From JAFGPF01 sp964409485 (GTDB lineage Bacteria > Chloroflexota > Dehalococcoidia > Dehalococcoidales > RBG-16-60-22): a DNA stretch of 14,111 bases. The notes under the pieces were generated by a model, which worked only from the letters and a program-made list of their open reading frames with translations, searched no databases and had not been told where the DNA came from. Positions 13,719-14,111 of the stretch are shown here, one piece after another. The stretch lies in contig CAYPDM010000040.1 in NCBI GenBank assembly GCA_964409485.1, positions 1 to 14,111 of the forward strand, read 5' to 3'. Numbering within the stretch: the stretch's first letter is position 1; the number at the start of each line of letters is the position of its first letter. The position numbers were made by a program, and so were the translations under genes.

Positions 13719-13733
13719 GTCCCCTAGCGGGAC
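13719..13733 (+). other. Stem-loop at the start of the rRNA leader
   Basis: GTCCC-CTAGC-GGGAC, a 5-bp stem at the very 5' end of the predicted rRNA leader. The leader continues to about 13791 with CCTTAACAACTGGATA, a phrase similar to ones found in other bacterial rRNA leaders. A role in leader processing or antitermination is possible but not shown. Confidence 0.4.
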
Positions 13734-13791
13734 ATTTTGTACCTTAACAACTGGATAGCGGAAGGAAGGTTCAAACAAGCAAACCCTAATT

Positions 13792-14111
13792 TTTTTGGAG
13801 AGTTTGATCCCGGCTCAGGATAAACGCTGGCGGTGTGCTTTATGCATGCAAGTCGAACGAGCCACTTCGGTGGCTAGTGGCAGACGGGTGAGTAACACGT
13901 AAGCAACCTGCCCTTAAGTGGGGAATAACTCTGAGAAATCGGAGCTAATACCGCATGTGGTCCTTAGCTGCAAGGCGAAGGACTAAAGCCTTCGGGCGCT
14001 TGAGGAGGGGCTTGCGTACGATTAGCTAGTTGGTGGGGTAAAGGCTTACCAAGGCTACGATCGTTAGCTGGTTTGAGAGGACGACCAGCCACACTGGGAC
14101 TGAGACACGGC
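13792..14111 (+). rRNA. rrs: 16S ribosomal RNA, 5' part (runs off the window)
   Basis: The start is placed by aligning the AGAGTTTGATC segment at 13799 with E. coli position 8. Conserved stretches follow in order: GGCTCAG, AAACGCTGGCGG, GCATGCAAGTCGAACGAGC, CAGACGGGTGAGTAACACGTAAG, ACCGCATGTGG, GATTAGCTAGTTGGTGGGGTAA and CACTGGGACTGAGACACGGC. TTATGCATGCAAGTCG and ACCGCATGTGGT recall Dehalococcoidia-type Chloroflexota from memory. The standard forward primer site reads AGAGTTTGATCCCGGCTCAG here, with C where TGGCTCAG has T. About 320 of roughly 1500 nt are present. Confidence 0.97.

Noticed and set aside
1..14111. CRISPR array, tRNA genes, insertion sequences or phage genes
   Set aside because: No regularly spaced direct repeats, no tRNA-like cloverleaf, and no transposase or integrase motifs were seen.

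Overview
The window looks like a stretch of chromosome from a Chloroflexota bacterium, most likely class Dehalococcoidia. The basis is the first ~320 nt of a 16S rRNA gene at the right edge, whose early variable regions recall Dehalococcoidia from memory. The gene content agrees: short-form HisG with HisZ, NfeD/stomatin operons, and an archaellum-type KaiC-like ATPase. The taxonomic call is an inference and was not searched. Coding density is high, ribosome binding sites are purine-rich, and several sigma-70-type promoters with near-consensus boxes can be read directly.

Layout. (1) 1-1461, plus strand: the 3' end of purB (adenylosuccinate lyase) and complete purC (SAICAR synthetase). These catalyse successive purine steps. 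(2) 7593-1465, minus strand: a histidine run hisZ-hisG-hisD-hisC, tightly packed by an 11-nt overlap and two zero-gap junctions. A 332-nt intergenic stretch follows, then hisB under its own promoter. hisB ends tail to tail with purC, with 3 nt between the stop codons. hisA, hisF, hisH and hisI/E are not in the window. (3) 7928-10340, plus strand: a membrane quality-control operon with a ClpP-class NfeD serine protease, a small membrane-anchored NfeD OB-fold protein, and a stomatin (slipin). (4) 12030-10410, minus strand: an ArlH/FlaH-like KaiC-family ATPase and a biotin-protein ligase without its DNA-binding domain. (5) 12283-13666, plus strand: a second NfeD/SPFH pair (short NfeD plus paraslipin). 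(6) A strong rRNA promoter and the start of 16S rRNA.

The unusual part is the histidine cluster. HisB carries an N-terminal helix-turn-helix domain of about 60 residues. Its promoter holds two almost identical 17-bp palindromic sites, 54 bp apart, one lying directly on the -10 box. Together this suggests an enzyme that represses its own gene. HisG is a tandem fusion of two short-form HisG domains whose sequence motifs have decayed in complementary ways: the N-terminal copy keeps the KGR motif, the C-terminal copy keeps the PRPP loop. It still sits beside a HisZ regulatory subunit. The two longest gene-free stretches share a dispersed repeat in the same orientation. Histidine synthesis releases AICAR, the product of PurB acting on PurC's product, so the adjoining purine and histidine genes are metabolically linked.
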